A stretch of 64,000 bases of DNA from Athripsodes cinereus (Eukaryota; Arthropoda; Insecta; Trichoptera; Leptoceridae): contig OX388329.1 of assembly GCA_947579605.1 (NCBI GenBank), positions 21,532,299 through 21,596,298 on the forward strand. Direction: 5' to 3'. A model generated the notes under the pieces. That model searched no databases. It saw only the letters and a program-made list of their open reading frames with translations, and had not been told where the DNA came from. Position numbers and translations under genes: made by a program. The number at the start of each line of letters is the position of its first letter. Position 1 is the first letter of the stretch. Shown piece by piece: positions 46,686-57,032 of this stretch.

Positions 46686-47860
46686 GGGTCATTGCACCAG
46701 TGTTTGACATTCTGTCTTAAACTGACTCCAGATAGTCATACATGCACACATTTTTAGTGCTAGTATGCTTTTTGTCATCCATGTTCATTTTAGTATCCCC
46801 TGTGATGTCATTAGTGGTGGTTGTTATTACGCATGCTGCTGCAAAAAAAATATTCTAACACAAGGCATGTTTTTTTCTAATTTCTTATGAATCAAGATAA
46901 GGACAAGGGTACTATAATCTACATACATCTTTTTCGAGATGCTATTTTTTTGGTTGATTAGTATTTATCATAGTCATTATTGCTTTGAATAATGGGTTGA
47001 TTGCCATATTTCTTGAATTTAGTAATTTTGAGTACTTTATTAGCAGTGTCAATCACTGGAGTCGTATATAATACTAATTCTCCAGTCTTTGACAAAGTGT
47101 CAATTACTGGGGTTTATAAGAAATCCAGTGTTTGCCACTACTGGCAAATATTTTTATTTATTTATTTTTTCTATTAACATCATCAGCGAGGGAAGGCATT
47201 TGAAACTCAAGTTATTAATTGAAACATTTTGTGAAAAAAAGTGGTAAATTTATTTGTGTTTGTGACAGATGGCTCCAAACAGAAAACACAAATTCCTTTG
47301 GGATAAAGAGAATATGAAGAGTGTAGTAGATGCTGTCAAAAACGGCATGTCTCCAATGCAAGCATCCAAGAGATATGAAGTACCCAGAAGCTTATTAATT
47401 TATATTTGACTTTTGTCTTTTCAAATGAGATTTGACGATAATGTCCGCAATTTTTTTTCATTTAAGTGTAGGTAAGTAGATTTATATACTTTTCAATAAT
47501 ATTATAAAGTACCTAAATATGTTGGTTTTTATTTCTAATAAACATTTTAAACATTCTCAGTTTATTTATTTACTTTACTACTATGAAATATTATTTTTTC
47601 TATGTGTCAAACACTGGAGTTTTATATGTCAATAACTGGTGAAATTGTGACAAACACTAGATATCACCAACTCAAATAATTAAAAAAATATTAAAAATGT
47701 GTAGTGATACATTTGATAAATATAGGTAGGTTATTATATTTATAGGATAACCAGCTACTTAAATTCAAGAAAAAGTAACCATTTTCTAAAAAAACATAGG
47801 ATATAATGAAGCGAAATTGTGACAAATTTCTTATTGTGTACAAAGACTGGTGCAATGACC
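46686..47860 (+). mobile_element. pogo-like DNA transposon derivative, 1175 bp
   Basis: Inverted ends GGGTCATTGCACCAGT-TTTG and (complement) GGTCATTGCACCAGTCTTTG, flanked by TA on both sides (46684-46685, 47861-47862), as in Tc1/mariner/pogo elements. TGTCAAWNACTGG-type words recur inside near both ends (about 47045, 47090, 47607, 47627), plausible transposase-binding sites. Contains the psq-type ORF below but no DDE catalytic domain that I can find. Confidence 0.75.
47269..47409 (+). CDS. Short psq-type helix-turn-helix ORF (pogo-like transposase N-terminus)
   Basis: A 46-codon intact frame starting MAPNRKHKFLWDKENM and continuing VVDAVKNGMSPMQASKRYEV, then PRSLL, to a TGA stop. This is the pipsqueak-type HTH found at the N-terminus of pogo/Tigger/Jerky transposases and of some domesticated DNA-binding proteins: helix-forming W-x-x-E-x-M, NGMS turn, QASKRYEVPRS recognition helix. 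It lies in the middle of the element 46686-47860. The rest of the transposase is absent, so this is a truncated transposase exon, a DNA-binding-only derivative, or a spliced first exon whose partner is lost. No evidence of expression from sequence alone. Confidence 0.6.
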   Translation: MAPNRKHKFLWDKENMKSVVDAVKNGMSPMQASKRYEVPRSLLIYI

Positions 47861-47889
47861 TATTTTGTTTTTAATTTTTATTTATTTAT

Positions 47890-47990
47890 TTACTGGCACA
47901 GGAAAACAAGCATGTTTATTCCATCAGTGAGTCTACCGAGTACCTACCCTACTTGTGGGATGTACTATGATGGTGTAGATAGAGATAAAT
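47890..47990 (+). mobile_element. Family-A fragment (plus strand, 3' part)
   Basis: TACTGGCACAGGAAAACAAG, TACCCTACTTGTGGGATGTA and CTATGATGGTGTAGATAGAG tail. Confidence 0.6.
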
Positions 47991-47994
47991 AAAA

Positions 47995-48920
47995 GATTGT
48001 CTTGGGACTGTTAAACGGCGTCAAAACAAAATAATCCATAATCATCATGATCATCTTAATTTAATTTATTCAAAATCTTGAAAATTAATCGTAAAGTATT
48101 ATTACTGGATTTGGAATTTCATCGCTCGATTGTCACTACGACTTGGAAGTATAGGAAGGATTCTGTAGAAAAAATATAAAGAGTTTAAACAACGAATGTT
48201 GATTGAGAAGTTCATTTAACTATATAATAATATTATAGTTAAAATCAATTTAGTTTTGTATAATAAGAATTGAATGTTTCCCTTGAAAAGAACTGCTGCT
48301 CAATTAGTATTTAATTTGCAAATAGAAGTAGTTCATAGAAAGACCACCAATACACATTAAGGGTTGCACCCTCCCTCACCCATGGATGTTGCAGGAATGT
48401 CAATTCCCATGTCATCCATACTCTTCATGCAAATTCTTCTCAAGGAAGGGCTCAAGGTTCGCCTGAAGGGCTATCCCCGACAAAATCCTCCCCAAAATTA
48501 AATACAACCGTTAATGTCCACCGACTCCATTGTTTTACAAAAGAACTTAAAATTAACTTACAGTTACCTACGTATTTACTACGTACTAGTTGTTGCCTAA
48601 ATTAATACAAAATATCTTAAGACTAGATTGAAGTTCTTAAAACTAGTTGCATTTCATAGCCACAATCAATAACACAAGCAGTTTCTTCTAAGCGTAGTGT
48701 ATAATATGTTAAGTATCTCTGTAATCATAAAAGAAATTGGTCATCACATTCACAACACACACAAAAAATGAAAGTGGTAAGAAAATCACAAGTTAGGATC
48801 CAGTCATTCTCTCTTTCTGTGTTTGGAAGCCGGTTGAATTAAGCAATTGATCCTGAAAAAAAAGGAAAAAGGAATACCTCCCTTTATTGGAGGAAAGGAC
48901 GTCACAAACAAAGTGAGTTC
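47995..48920. other. AT-rich DNA
   Basis: No gene recognised. 48360-48490 is GC-richer (GGTTGCACCCTCCCTCACCC ...) with no identifiable family. Confidence 0.4.
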
Positions 48921-48924
48921 GGTA

Positions 48925-49070
48925 AGGTCAAAAGGTCTCTGTAATCATACTGGAAATAGACCACCAATACAGTGGAGGGGTGACATAACTTGCAGATGGC
49001 GCAGGATCGGGTCGCATGAAAAGAAATGGAGGATGCCTTCTTCCAGGAGTGGATGGGAGTGAGCTGAAAA
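48925..49070 (+). mobile_element. Non-LTR retrotransposon 3' end
   Basis: NRPPIQWRGDIT, then with frame change AGSGRMKRNG and the run KKWRMPSSRSG: the RPP-x-RW-x-DDI ... KKWR end of non-LTR reverse transcriptases. Related to 17292-17385. Confidence 0.7.
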
Positions 49071-49127
49071 GAATAAAAAGTAAAGTATATAAAATGATAC
49101 TATGATGGCACGGTCTATATATGATTG

Positions 49128-49320
49128 TCAACCACTGAAAAGCACCAGTCATCATTTTATTGCAATTCGATGCTCTTATGTCTCTCTCTTACATATGCAA
49201 AAGTATTCTGTCTTTATCACATATAATATATGTATACATATTATGTACTTAATTAAATTATTATTATATATGATTACTACAATTTTATTCTCCATTATAG
49301 TCTGCTCTCCTGGTAGTTGA
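49128..49320 (+). repeat. Dispersed repeat B, copy 2
   Basis: CAACCACTGAAAAGCACCAG, TTGCAATTCGATGCTCTTAT and CTGTCTTTATCACATA, ending TCTGCTCTCCTGGTAGTTGA. Colinear with 44564-44775. Confidence 0.8.
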
Positions 49321-49666
49321 GACATTTAAAAAATCCTCTCAAATTCGCCCTCCTTCCTCCAATACACTACAATACTCCCTCAGAGTAGTTACTCTCGTCT
49401 TATGGCAAATTAAATCATATTAAATTTGTGCATTTTGTACGTCATGAAGGAGATAAATATTTCCAGATACGACAAAAGGTATATTAAAATCTATTTACAT
49501 CGAACATTGGGGAAAAGGAATGGGGGAATACGTTATTATTTATTTGTACCAAATCTACTTTTGATTAAATCTTATAATATATAAAAGGAAGTGATGTGTG
49601 TCAGTGTGTTACAACACTTACATATAACTCAAGAATGGCTGTACCGATTTGAATGATCTCTGATTT

Positions 49667-50196
49667 TGAAGGAGACCCACCGTCCACCCGGATAGCTCAG
49701 AAGTCTGGGGACTTCCATTTATCCGATAAAATATCTACACTAATAAATTTGTCCACACAAGAGGTGCCATGATGGGCAGTCTGAAGGACTGGCCGGCCAA
49801 AACCCCCACGTGCGGAATCTTTTGACTACACTCCTTCGATGTCCCTCTAGCCGAGAGAAGCATATACATACGTAAAATATAGGACTATAGAATATATCAG
49901 CAATAAAAGAATTTCCAGCTGAATACATAAGCATAAAAAAAACAATATAAAATATACACATTCATATACATATATACACATTGGTACAGAGCGCCGAGCT
50001 GAGGTGTCCAGAAACATTAATTGGGTACCTATTTAAGACGGCAAACCGAGGGCCGCCGATGCCGGGGCCATCGATGAAAACGCTTACCTCCCCAAAGGGA
50101 CATCCCACCCAGACCAAAGACTCTCCAACAAGGGAGACAGGACAACACAAAAGACAAAGAAATGAGTTCGCCTGCGACAGCTACAATCACACAAGG
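49667..50196 (+). mobile_element. 530-bp GC-richer insertion with 13-bp target duplication
   Basis: TGATCTCTGATTT is duplicated at 49654-49666 and 50197-50209, so the insert is exactly delimited. It is markedly GC-richer (CTGGCCGGCCAAAACC, GAGGGCCGCCGATGCCGGGG) than its host. A frame near the end starts MSSPATATITQG at about 50163, like a Gag/ORF1 N-terminus, so it could be the 5' part of a retroelement. A diverged piece recurs at 54283-54360 (GACCGGCCAAAA, AACTCCTTCGATGTC). Confidence 0.75.
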
Positions 50197-50417
50197 TGAT
50201 CTCTGATTTGTTGGATTCTTTTCCGCCTGAACTATAGGCTATTAAAACATCTTAAAAATTCACGGTAGGAAAAAATACGGAGAAAATTATTTACGCCATA
50301 CATTTTTAATTTCAATAAATAATGCAATATGGACATTATGGAGAGTATACAAAATCACCGATGAAGTTTTTTTATAGATTAGCCTATTTAAAGAATAATT
50401 TTTCTATACATTTTCAA

Positions 50418-52085
50418 ATAGGGAACTTGCACTCGAGAGGAATATTTTGTGAAATGCATTAATTAGGTAGAAAAAAGGTTATATATCGATTATATTTTGA
50501 TTAAAACTCAAAAGTAATTATTTTTCATTTATTATTTTAATAAATAAAATCACACTTTTTCGCCCGCTGTTTGAACGCCATATTGCTGGTTATTGCATTT
50601 GTGACGTCACATGTCCTGAGTGATGTTTTGTTGTTTATCGTAATGTATGGGATTAACTATCGCTTGGTATTTGAGTCCGGTTTTTAACATTTTCGAAGTA
50701 GGTAAATATATCTTGGATTGATACAAAATGTTTCCAAAAAGATCATACAAATATTGCGTAGTCCAGGGTGTACAAATATAACTTATACGACACCGAATAA
50801 ATTATTTCTACGCATGCCGATATTGTTAGCTAGATACTGTACTGTAAGTTCAGCGACTTCTTTGCAGCTTTCCATATCTATCGTCCAATCACAAAACAAA
50901 CAAAATCATTCGCAGTATAAATATTGTTATTAGGTAATGAACACATCTATTAAGTAGTGGATGCTTATGGTGTCGACATTTGTTACTATATCCTTAAAAT
51001 ACTACCTATCTGATTTACAATAAAAATCTTTTGGTTTTGACACAATGGCTGTCAGAAACTCACTCGGTGTGGATATATTTGTAGATGATCGATGACTCAA
51101 TTCAGCACAAGTTATAAATTTAACTTCTGTGCTAACTTCAGCCAACTTTGATTTTTTCCAATAACATTGGACAGATTTTTTTAGCAGGATCTTCACTTCG
51201 ATCATGCACCCAGTACAGAAAAGTAATGGCGTATTTTGAACCTGTAATCACTAATCAGACCTAAGAATGATGGAAAATTGATAATAATTGCTATACTATA
51301 CTATACTATACTATACTATACCATCACGGCATATCCCACAAGTGGGGTAGCCAGCAGATCAGCTGCACGTAAGAAACATGCAAACTGTCCTCTTCGTGCC
51401 AATATAAAATCAAGACATTCAGGATGGGTGGCAAGCCTCATCGCTGAATTTAAGATGTAAAATGTCTTATTTTTTTCGAACACCTGCCTTTTACAGGACA
51501 CTCGAAAACTTAGGCAGAAGAGTGGGAGACCAATTCTTTACCGGGTGCTCCACGGGATAATAATTGCCATTGAATATAATTATGTAATTATTACACAATG
51601 TTGTATTGCATTTACAAATTAGTAATAACATTATAAGACAAAGCTATAGCGTCTACCGGCGGGCTTATTATTATATGCATGATAAATATCCGATCGCCCC
51701 TTGAGAAAATCGTTTTCCGTCATTATAACTAAATTAAAAAATAGGAACTGATGTATGTTTATACGTAAAAATTTAATCATCTTGAAGTTTTTGGCAAAAA
51801 AAGCGTTCAAACCCAAACCACAACAGTAAATAACCTCGTCAAACTAATAGATATATACTACGAAATGTACTAAGCATTTGTAGACAGAGAGATCGAAGGG
51901 ACATATGACGTCATCAAAATGGCGCTTTTAGATGTGGCGTTTTCGCGGAAATTCAAAAATCGAAATTTCAAAATGCTATAAAACAGAAATTAAGCAACGT
52001 ATCGAAAAAAAAATTACTGATATGTGTTACTGATTACTTTATTTATGATTCTAAAGAATAAAAAAAAAATGTGCAAGTTCCCTAT
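50418..52085 (+). mobile_element. THAP-domain DNA transposon remnant (P-element-like), 1668 bp
   Basis: Terminal inverted repeats ATAGGGAACTTGCAC (50418-50432) and GTGCAAGTTCCCTAT (52071-52085). Subterminal inverted sequences also match: CGCCATATTG ... TGACGTCACATGTCC on the left, and the complement of GACATATGACGTCATCAAAATGGCG on the right. At 50728 a frame starts MFPKRSYKYCVV, and after a one-base shift reads PGCTNITYTTPNKLFLRMP: the C-x4-C start of a THAP zinc finger. The catalytic part is not recognisable. No clear target duplication. Confidence 0.65.
51312..51559 (-). mobile_element. Family-A short element, young copy
   Basis: Nearly identical to 56795-57032. On the minus strand it starts CCGTGGAGCACCCGGTAAAG and ends CTTGTGGGATATGCCGTGAT, with a (TATAG)n tail (51292-51320 on plus). 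A 61-codon minus-strand frame (51316-51501; KRQVFEKNKTFYILNSAMRL, ATHPECLDFILARR) is open in both young copies. No known domain. It lies inside the THAP element. Confidence 0.9.
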
Positions 52086-52270
52086 TAGAATCGTAATCCA
52101 TACAATTTAACATCTGTGGTTCTGATATTTCGATTTTGAAAATTTCATGGAAAGAATTTTTATAAATTTAAAATGAATAGGTATCTACCTAAAATTAGTA
52201 CCCACCTACATAATTATATTACGTACAGCAGATAATTTATAAACAAATCTGAGTTAAGTTAATTGTTCAT

Positions 52271-52870
52271 GTCGGTCGGTGTGGCGCGGAGGTAACGCTC
52301 TTGCCTTTGAGTCACGAGGTCCCGGGTTCGATTCCCGGCCAGGGCAAAGTGATAATGACCTTTTTCAAATTGTCCTGGGTCTGGGTATTACATATATATG
52401 TGTATAGTGCATTGTATATGTGTGTATCGTCGCGTAATCATCATCATCATCATCATCGCCCTCAACGCTCCTCTCGGGAGCACAGGGCAGAAACCAGCCT
52501 CCTCCATTCAGAGCGTCTCTGTGCCAATTGCGTCACCTCTTTCCACGACATTCCTTGCGATCTGATATCGTTGTCATAGGAACGGTGTATTGTGAAAGAG
52601 GGACGCCCGGGCTGACGGAACCCCTGCGGACGGAAGAACAGTGCTCTTTTTGGCCAACTATTATTAGGCATTCTCAAAATATGTCCCAGCCAGAACCATC
52701 GTCTCTCCTGTATTTCGGAGATTACAGGTCTCTGCTGGGTGCGCCGGCGCACACCATCAATTGTAACATGTTCATACCATTTGATATCCAAAATCCTACC
52801 CATAGTACCCATAATACAAGATTCATATCTTAGTTTGGGTCTAACTCGATGTTGTGAATTGTCTATGTAA
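52271..52870 (+). mobile_element. tRNA-derived SINE, copy A, split by a retroelement
   Basis: Head: GTCGGTGTGGCGCGGAGGTA (A-box region) and GTCCCGGGTTCGATTCCCGG (B box). Body 52345-52436: TTTTTCAAATTGTCCTGGGT. The body resumes at about 52800 (AGTACCCATAATACAAGATT ... GTGAATTGTCTATG), as seen by comparison with the uninterrupted copy at 8523-8735. The 52438-52799 retroelement lies between. Not a tRNA gene. Confidence 0.9.
52438..52799 (-). mobile_element. RTE-like retrotransposon 3' end with (GAT)n tail
   Basis: A minus-strand open frame of 116 codons (52462-52812) reads RILDIKWYEHVTIDGVRRRT, ERRWFWLGHILRMPNNSWPK, GRPSFTIHRSYDNDI and LVSALCSREER: thumb and C-terminus of a non-LTR reverse transcriptase, ended by the (ATC)n tail at 52437-52456. 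5'-truncated; inserted into the SINE. Confidence 0.92.
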
Positions 52871-53090
52871 AAAAAATTAATGGAACTTATGAATTAATTC
52901 TACATATGGCAACAATTTCCTCATGTTTCGAGAATATTACTTTTTCTATGGAAAAAAGTACTCGACAACGGGTGGGGTTGCTAAACTGCGAAAGTTCCAA
53001 ATGAATTTTATTTTTTTACACTATACCTACGACGACACACGTGGACAATTACGGGAGTTAGTAAAGAGATGAATAATATTAATCATTCAT

Positions 53091-53294
53091 AAAGTCAGTG
53101 GGAGAGGGCAGAAGACCGGTGGGCCGCCCTAGAAGAAGTTGGCAAGGGCAGGTGTCGAACCTGTGTGTTGAAAGGCTTGGTTTGGGGTGGCCAGAGGTCC
53201 TGGAAGCAGCGATGGCAGGGGTTCTCTGGAGGAGATACCTAGGGGCAATGGGACCCCGACTGAACTAGGACAGGGAGAAGAAGATGTATGTATG
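53091..53294 (+). mobile_element. Non-LTR retrotransposon 3' end with 11-bp target duplication
   Basis: TAATCATTCAT is duplicated at 53080-53090 and 53295-53305. It encodes RRPVGRPRRSWQGQ, VSNLCVERLGLGWPEV and LEAAMAGVLWRRYLGAMGPR to a stop: reverse-transcriptase C-terminus. Tail ATGTATGTATG. 5'-truncated. Confidence 0.9.
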
Positions 53295-53499
53295 TAATCA
53301 TTCATTGATTCTTAGGCGGTACGAAGTTCGCTGGGACAGCTAGTAATATAAAAAAAGGTAACATGCAAATCGATATCATATCATAATCGATAACATTGTC
53401 CTTCGTGCAAAAACTTCGTTATGGTATCAGGCGAACATATTAGATAAGTAATAAGAACAGAAAACCTTCTATATTGAAGAATTACAATATATAAGGTTT

Positions 53500-53860
53500 A
53501 ACAAGACTTTATTAATTGCAATATATAAAAATAATTCAACCATTCAACCTTTGATCTCCTGATACATAAAACACAAAACACGTAGAATTGCACGGTTTAA
53601 CGTTTTACCATAACACATCCTTAAATATACCGTACAATCAATCATGTTGCGCAGCTACGACACTTTATCTCCTGCACTCTTCACCTTTCTATTCTCCGCG
53701 GACTATAATACTATGGTACGAAAGCATGCAACCGTGAAAACTACCAAACACAAGCCACCGTTGTTTTCACAATCCGATTTTATTATCTCCCTTCTCTTAC
53801 GCATAGCAAGAATATGGCTTTCTTTCTTTGTCATTCAATTATAATTTGTCTTTGACACAT
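53500..53860 (+). repeat. Repeat-B-related sequence
   Basis: 53556-53640 carries CTCCTGATACATAAAACAC and ACACGTAGAATTGCA. 53640-53850 (TGTTGCGCAGCTACGACAC, CAAACACAAGCCACCGTTG) matches 56554-56720 and 57610-57740, which are one copy split by insertions. Confidence 0.65.
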
Positions 53861-53896
53861 TTAATTATTAGAATAGAAATAAATAATTTAACCATT

Positions 53897-53938
53897 CAAC
53901 CTTTGAACTCCTGATACATGTCAGGAGTTCAAAGGTTG
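53897..53938. repeat. Perfect 18-bp hairpin made of the CTCCTGA motif
   Basis: CAACCTTTGAACTCCTGA, loop TACATG, then the exact complement TCAGGAGTTCAAAGGTTG. The left arm is ordinary repeat sequence (compare 53540-53560, 57925-57950), so the right arm is a local inverted duplication. Confidence 0.9.
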
Positions 53939-53939
53939 C

Positions 53940-55330
53940 ATAACACGCTTTTACAATAACCATAAACCACCATAACACCGTCCTATGTTCTGGATTCAAC
54001 ATATCGCTATAATCTACATTATGTTTATGTTTTCCTGGTATACATTCTACGATTTCCGGGATATTATTGTTAACCTTGTCCGATAGTAACACAGCCTTAT
54101 TCACCTTCAACTGTCGTTATAATCTTCTTACTATTATAGTATTATGCTCTCCTGATATAAATTATAATATTTCCGAGAGCTCCAAGAACATTGAAGGCCA
54201 ACATTAAAAATATTTCCTGTGGAGTCCATTGAAGAAGATCCGCATACGAATTTCTACCATATTAGTGCCATAGTCGGGGCAGATGAGCTGAGCTGACCGG
54301 CCAAAATAACTTTAACTAAACTCCTTCGATGTCACTCCAACCAGAATCTACGTAATTTACAAAATTACATAATTATATTGTAAAGCAGCTGTTTACCGTT
54401 CTCTTTTCTCAATATTTTGAATGTTCTATAGAAAAATATTCATAACATCAAATGTCCCTCTCTCAGTTATATTCCATATTTGTCACATGCTTATCTTTAA
54501 AACATTTTCTCTTCCAATCTTTGAGTTCCTGCTAAACACGTAAAACACGTAGAATCAATGCGGCAAATGAAGGGACGATTTTTTCTTCTTGGAAGCTAAA
54601 TAACATTCATGTTCATTTCTTTGTTAGGTATATAGACGATAAGAGATACGTGACCCTTCATTTTCTGCGTTTTCCGAGCAGTGTGAACACGGTTAATAAC
54701 CATTACTAGTATGACACCATCAACCTACATTCTATGTATATAGCCTTCTGTTATGGAGATAATCTACAATACACTTATACTTCCCTAATATAAATTATAA
54801 TATTTCCGGGAACTTACGGGACTTATGAAATACTATTTCCCCGTGGAGTCCCCATAATAATATATATATATATATATATATATAGATTTTCCACTCTTTT
54901 CAGTAAATTTTCGAGACTTCTGTAAAAGACGGACATTCACAAAATATCTTTATGGTTCTAAAATATCTTGTTCCTGAATGTCTCATTTAAATACGTACAT
55001 TTTCCTTCTGACATTTGTGCATGTTTCTGACAGAAAATGATCGATTCTTCCTGACTTTTTCGGTGAATATCGAACAGTAGTTATTAGGAAAACAGACAGA
55101 ATGAAGGAACTGTTGTATTAATAGGTACAACAGATCTTTCATTGGTCATGTAGGATCAATTCATTTTAAAAGGTTCGTGTGCAAAACACACATATGGTAT
55201 CAGGAAAATATATTCGAATGGAAGTATCAATTAATTCTTAATAGTAAGCTTTCACTAGATTTCAGACGTCGCAAACAATAATATATTCGTATCTAACATT
55301 CATTATTGTCCTTTCATTTATTTTATTTAT
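53940..55330. repeat. Diverged dispersed repeats with CCTGRTATA-type motifs
   Basis: Contains TTCCTGGTATACATTCTACG at 54032, CTCCTGATATAAATTATAAT at 54149, TTCCTGCTAAACACGTAAAA at 54527, TTCCCTAATATAAATTATAA at 54781 and TCAGGAAAATATATTCGAAT at 55200. The same blocks recur in the same order at 57940-58900. A (TA)n run is at 54861-54883. No gene. Confidence 0.6.
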
Positions 55331-55334
55331 TCAT

Positions 55335-55530
55335 ATCATTACGGCAATTTCCACAAGTGGGGTAACCAGCAGACTAACTGTATGTTATAAACATCCCAGC
55401 TATTCTCCTCGTGTCAAAAAAGGTATTCGGAATGGGTGGCATATCTCATCACTGAATTAAAGATGTTAAATGTCTTACATGTGAAGCTTTACGAATACCT
55501 GACTTTTACGAAGCACTAGAAAACTAACAG
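55335..55530 (-). mobile_element. Family-A short element (minus strand)
   Basis: ATCATTACGGCAATTTCCAC, AAGTGGGGTAACCAGCAGAC, AATGGGTGGCATATCTCATC and CCTGACTTTTACGAAGCACT in order. Confidence 0.8.
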
Positions 55531-55559
55531 AAAAAAATGATCTGGAGCTTGTACTAGAA

Positions 55560-56175
55560 TGAAATAGCAGTAATAAAAAGCGGTGAGAGCTGCGCAGAGG
55601 CAAGAGTTAAAGAAGTTGTGAGACAGTGGTGACCAATGTCGCCAGCACTCTATAACTGTTTGTAGATAGGTAATGAAGAACTGGACAGGAGAAAAGAAAT
55701 GGGGAAATAGTTGACTTGATTCAATATATTGATGATATAGCATTACTTGCAAATACTGATAATGTGTTGAATGAAGCCTTAGGAAGAATGGAAAATATAT
55801 AACTGTAAAAATACAACATGAAAATGAATGATAAAACAAAATGTATGATCATTGGCAAAGATGACGCGACTGTGAACATTGCCATAAATAGAGTTATTAT
55901 CAAGCAGGTATGAGAATTCAAGTACTTGAGCAGCAGAAATTAATCAAGATGGGTTCAATAATTATATGAAATAATAAACTTTATTGTACAAATTTTGTAC
56001 AATGGGCGAGTTTGTCGCTAAACCAAGAAAGAAACATTGACTTGAACGTTAGGAAGAATCCGATGAAAGACTTTGTCTGGAACATTTTGTTATATAATAG
56101 TGAGACGTAGAACATCGGCAAGAGTGAAAACGAACGGTTGGCTGCCTTTTAGATGTGATTCTTCAGACGCTTGCT
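55560..56175 (+). mobile_element. Non-LTR reverse-transcriptase remnant (palm to thumb)
   Basis: Across frameshifts: VRQ-W-PMSPALYNC (RT motif before the palm), DLIQYIDDIALLANTDNVLN (catalytic YxDD, with I at the variable site), MKMNDKTKCMIIG and, further on, MKDFVWNILLYNSET and ENERLAAF. The family matches 21105-21440 and 60255-60560. It is split by a short (ATT)n-tailed repeat at 55965-56032. Not functional. Confidence 0.8.
55965..56032 (-). repeat. Short interspersed repeat with (ATT)n tail, inserted in the RT remnant
   Basis: ATAATAAACTTTATTGTACA, AATTTTGTACAATGGGCGAG and TTTGTCGCT match the complement of 30985-31090. Confidence 0.7.
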
Positions 56176-56209
56176 GAATCTGGTTAGTACGATGAATCTA
56201 GTAAAAACC

Positions 56210-56305
56210 TGTGGGATCTGGTTAATTTGATCTTGCCATTTGACTTACAGACGGCCGCGTGTCCAAGCACCATTCCTCTCAGCCAAATATATGGTCTTTC
56301 TGTAA
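56210..56305 (-). mobile_element. Non-LTR retrotransposon fragment
   Basis: Matches 13785-13865 (TTGATCTTGCCATTTGA, ACAGACGGCC, AGCACCATTCCTCTCAGCC). Confidence 0.6.
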
Positions 56306-56794
56306 CTATAGGCAATAATCATCAACCCTAATTGTTAAAGATCTTGTGATTATTTACTAAATAAACTCTCTTAATACAGCACTGCCCTTCTTTTATTTAT
56401 ATTATCGCTCATTTCATATTGCCGCATGAGTTTCTTCTTCGTTTTATCAATTATGTGATTTACTAGGTCCCCGCCGTTAGTGATCGCCATGATGAAATTA
56501 GTTCCGCGCTGTCTGGAGCAACCCCAACTCTCGTTGCTCCGGTGAAATCTATCATATTGCGCGGCTACGACATTTTGTCTCCTTTCTATTGGTATTCTTT
56601 CTGTATCCAACTTTCTATTCTTCGTGGATAATATGTTCCAGATAAAATAATAGAATGAAATGCAATCGTGGAAACTACTGCCAAACACAAGTCACCATTG
56701 TTTTCGCAATTTATGTAATTTTTTTTTTATTTATATATTTATTAAGCATAAAAATATAATAAACTTAAACATAATCTTATTACTACTACTACTA

Positions 56795-57032
56795 TACCAT
56801 CACGGCATATCCCACAAGTGGGGTAGCCAGCAGATCAGCTGCATGTAAGAAACATGCAAACTGTCTTCTTCGTGCCAATATAAAATCAAGACATTCAGGA
56901 TGGGTAGCAAACCTGATCGCTGAATTTAAGATGTACAATGTCTTAATTTTTTCGAACACCTGCCTTTTACAGGACACTCGAAAACTTACGCAGAAGAGTG
57001 GGAGACCAATTCTTTACCGGGTGCTCCACGGC
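56795..57032 (-). mobile_element. Family-A short element, young copy
   Basis: About 95% identical by eye to 51312-51559. (ACT)n tract at 56780-56793 is the minus-strand tail. It splits the repeat-B-related block (56554-56720 / 57610-57740). Confidence 0.9.

Larger units (their letters stand above)
49570..53343 (+). mobile_element. Helitron, with nested insertions
   Basis: The 5' end TCTTATAATATATAAAAGG is followed by ATAACTCAAGAATGGCTGTA and CCGATTTG, a leader common in insect Helitrons. The 3' end GGCGGTACGAAGTTCGCTGG, then GACAGCTAG|T, gives the CTAG terminus with a GC hairpin just inside; host bases A and T flank, as expected. No RepHel protein: non-autonomous. Pairing of these two ends as one element is inferred. 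It contains five or six later insertions (49667-50196, 50418-52085, 51312-51559, 52271-52870 with 52438-52799, 53091-53294). Confidence 0.65.

Noticed and set aside
49690..49720. tRNA-like words CGGATAGCTCAGAAG
   Set aside because: Only an A-box-like stretch; no B box at the right distance.
52301..52833. Plus-strand frames of 92 and 101 codons
   Set aside because: Antisense to the RTE-like reverse-transcriptase C-terminus and across the SINE B box.
55516..55921. Minus-strand frames of 107 and 66 codons
   Set aside because: Antisense to a decayed reverse-transcriptase palm (YIDD) that reads on plus.
56371..56688. 105-codon minus-strand frame
   Set aside because: Covers part of a non-coding dispersed repeat also present at 53640-53760; no recognisable protein family.
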